DNA of 5,489 nt from Bacillota bacterium (lineage in GTDB: Bacteria; Bacillota; Bacilli; Bacillales_B; DSM-18226), in NCBI GenBank assembly GCA_021821235.1, contig JAKACS010000266.1, positions 1 to 5,489 on the forward strand, given 5' to 3'. Under the pieces are notes generated by a model, which was not told where the DNA came from, made no database searches, and worked only from the letters and a program-made list of their open reading frames with translations. This document shows positions 5,257 through 5,489 of this stretch, piece after piece (the first letter of the stretch is position 1; each line of letters starts with the position of its first letter). The position numbers were made by a program, and so were the translations under genes.

Positions 5257-5489
5257 GTGAAGGAAAAAGAAATGGTGAAAATAAATGGTTTTATCGGAGT
5301 GATTTTCGTCATTGTCACGTTTGCTCTCACCGCGGTTAGTTTCCAGCAAGCTGATGGTAATGGTAGTTCATCTATGGCAGCAATAGGCATTCTGTTTGCA
5401 TTGATCAGTGTATTGCTTTTCTCTGGTTTTACAATTATTCAGCCCAATCAAGCAAAAGTTTTCACGTTGTTTGGCCGGTTTTTAGGCGT
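5257..5489 (+). CDS. SPFH/band 7 domain membrane protein, N-terminal part, cut by the window edge
   Basis: These are the first 77 codons of a gene running off the right edge. After a short charged start (GTG-initiated MKEKEMVKING) come two hydrophobic helices, at about residues 11-27 and 41-60, joined by a Gly/Ser-rich turn. Next is FTIIQPNQAKVFTLFGRFLG (58-77), the characteristic entry into an SPFH (stomatin, prohibitin, flotillin, HflK/C) domain. Proteins of this family are membrane-anchored, form large oligomers, and scaffold membrane regions or proteases. The specific partner here is unknown and the body of the domain is outside the window. It lies downstream of the YitT terminator and should be transcribed from its own promoter. 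Assignment rests on the short diagnostic segment and topology, so the family call is good but the subfamily is open. Confidence 0.82.
   Translation, partial: MKEKEMVKINGFIGVIFVIVTFALTAVSFQQADGNGSSSMAAIGILFALISVLLFSGFTIIQPNQAKVFTLFGRFLG

Overview
The window looks like chromosomal DNA of an endospore-forming member of the Bacillaceae. The evidence is the moderately AT-rich base composition, strong AAGGAGGTGA-type ribosome binding sites, a GTG start, Bacillus-type sigma-A and sigma-G-like promoter motifs, rho-independent terminators, and gene families typical of Bacillus and its relatives. The species cannot be named from this sequence.

Layout. Positions 1-790 (minus strand) hold three genes read leftwards: two tandem 67-residue DUF1657 proteins, then a DUF421 (YetF-like) membrane protein that runs off the left edge. 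This gene set is known from spore-associated loci, including the spoVA2mob heat-resistance element. A good candidate forespore (sigma-G-like) promoter lies just upstream. Positions 791-1071 are a 281-base divergent intergenic region. It carries that promoter, an inverted repeat overlapping it, and on the plus strand a sigma-A promoter with both hexamers at consensus, followed by an 18-bp palindrome.

Positions 1072-3980 (plus strand) are a compact three-gene drug-efflux operon: a MarR-family repressor, a short EmrA/HlyD-type adaptor, and an EmrB/QacA-type (DHA2, MFS) transporter. The content and order match B. subtilis yhbI-yhbJ-yhcA. A strong terminator closes it. The likely logic is a strong promoter held off by the MarR protein at the leader palindrome and released when a toxic compound binds the regulator. 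The transporter has an unusual N-terminal extension of about 98 residues with an extra membrane segment.

Positions 4211-5125 are a monocistronic YitT-family (DUF161 plus DUF2179) membrane protein with its own promoter and terminator. From 5257 to the right edge is the start of an SPFH/band 7 membrane protein. A perfect 8-3-8 inverted repeat overlaps its candidate promoter.

No RNA genes, CRISPR arrays, insertion sequences or origins were seen. The genes are of known families. The least described parts are the DUF1657-DUF1657-DUF421 operon with its promoter architecture, the transporter extension, and the two operator-like palindromes.
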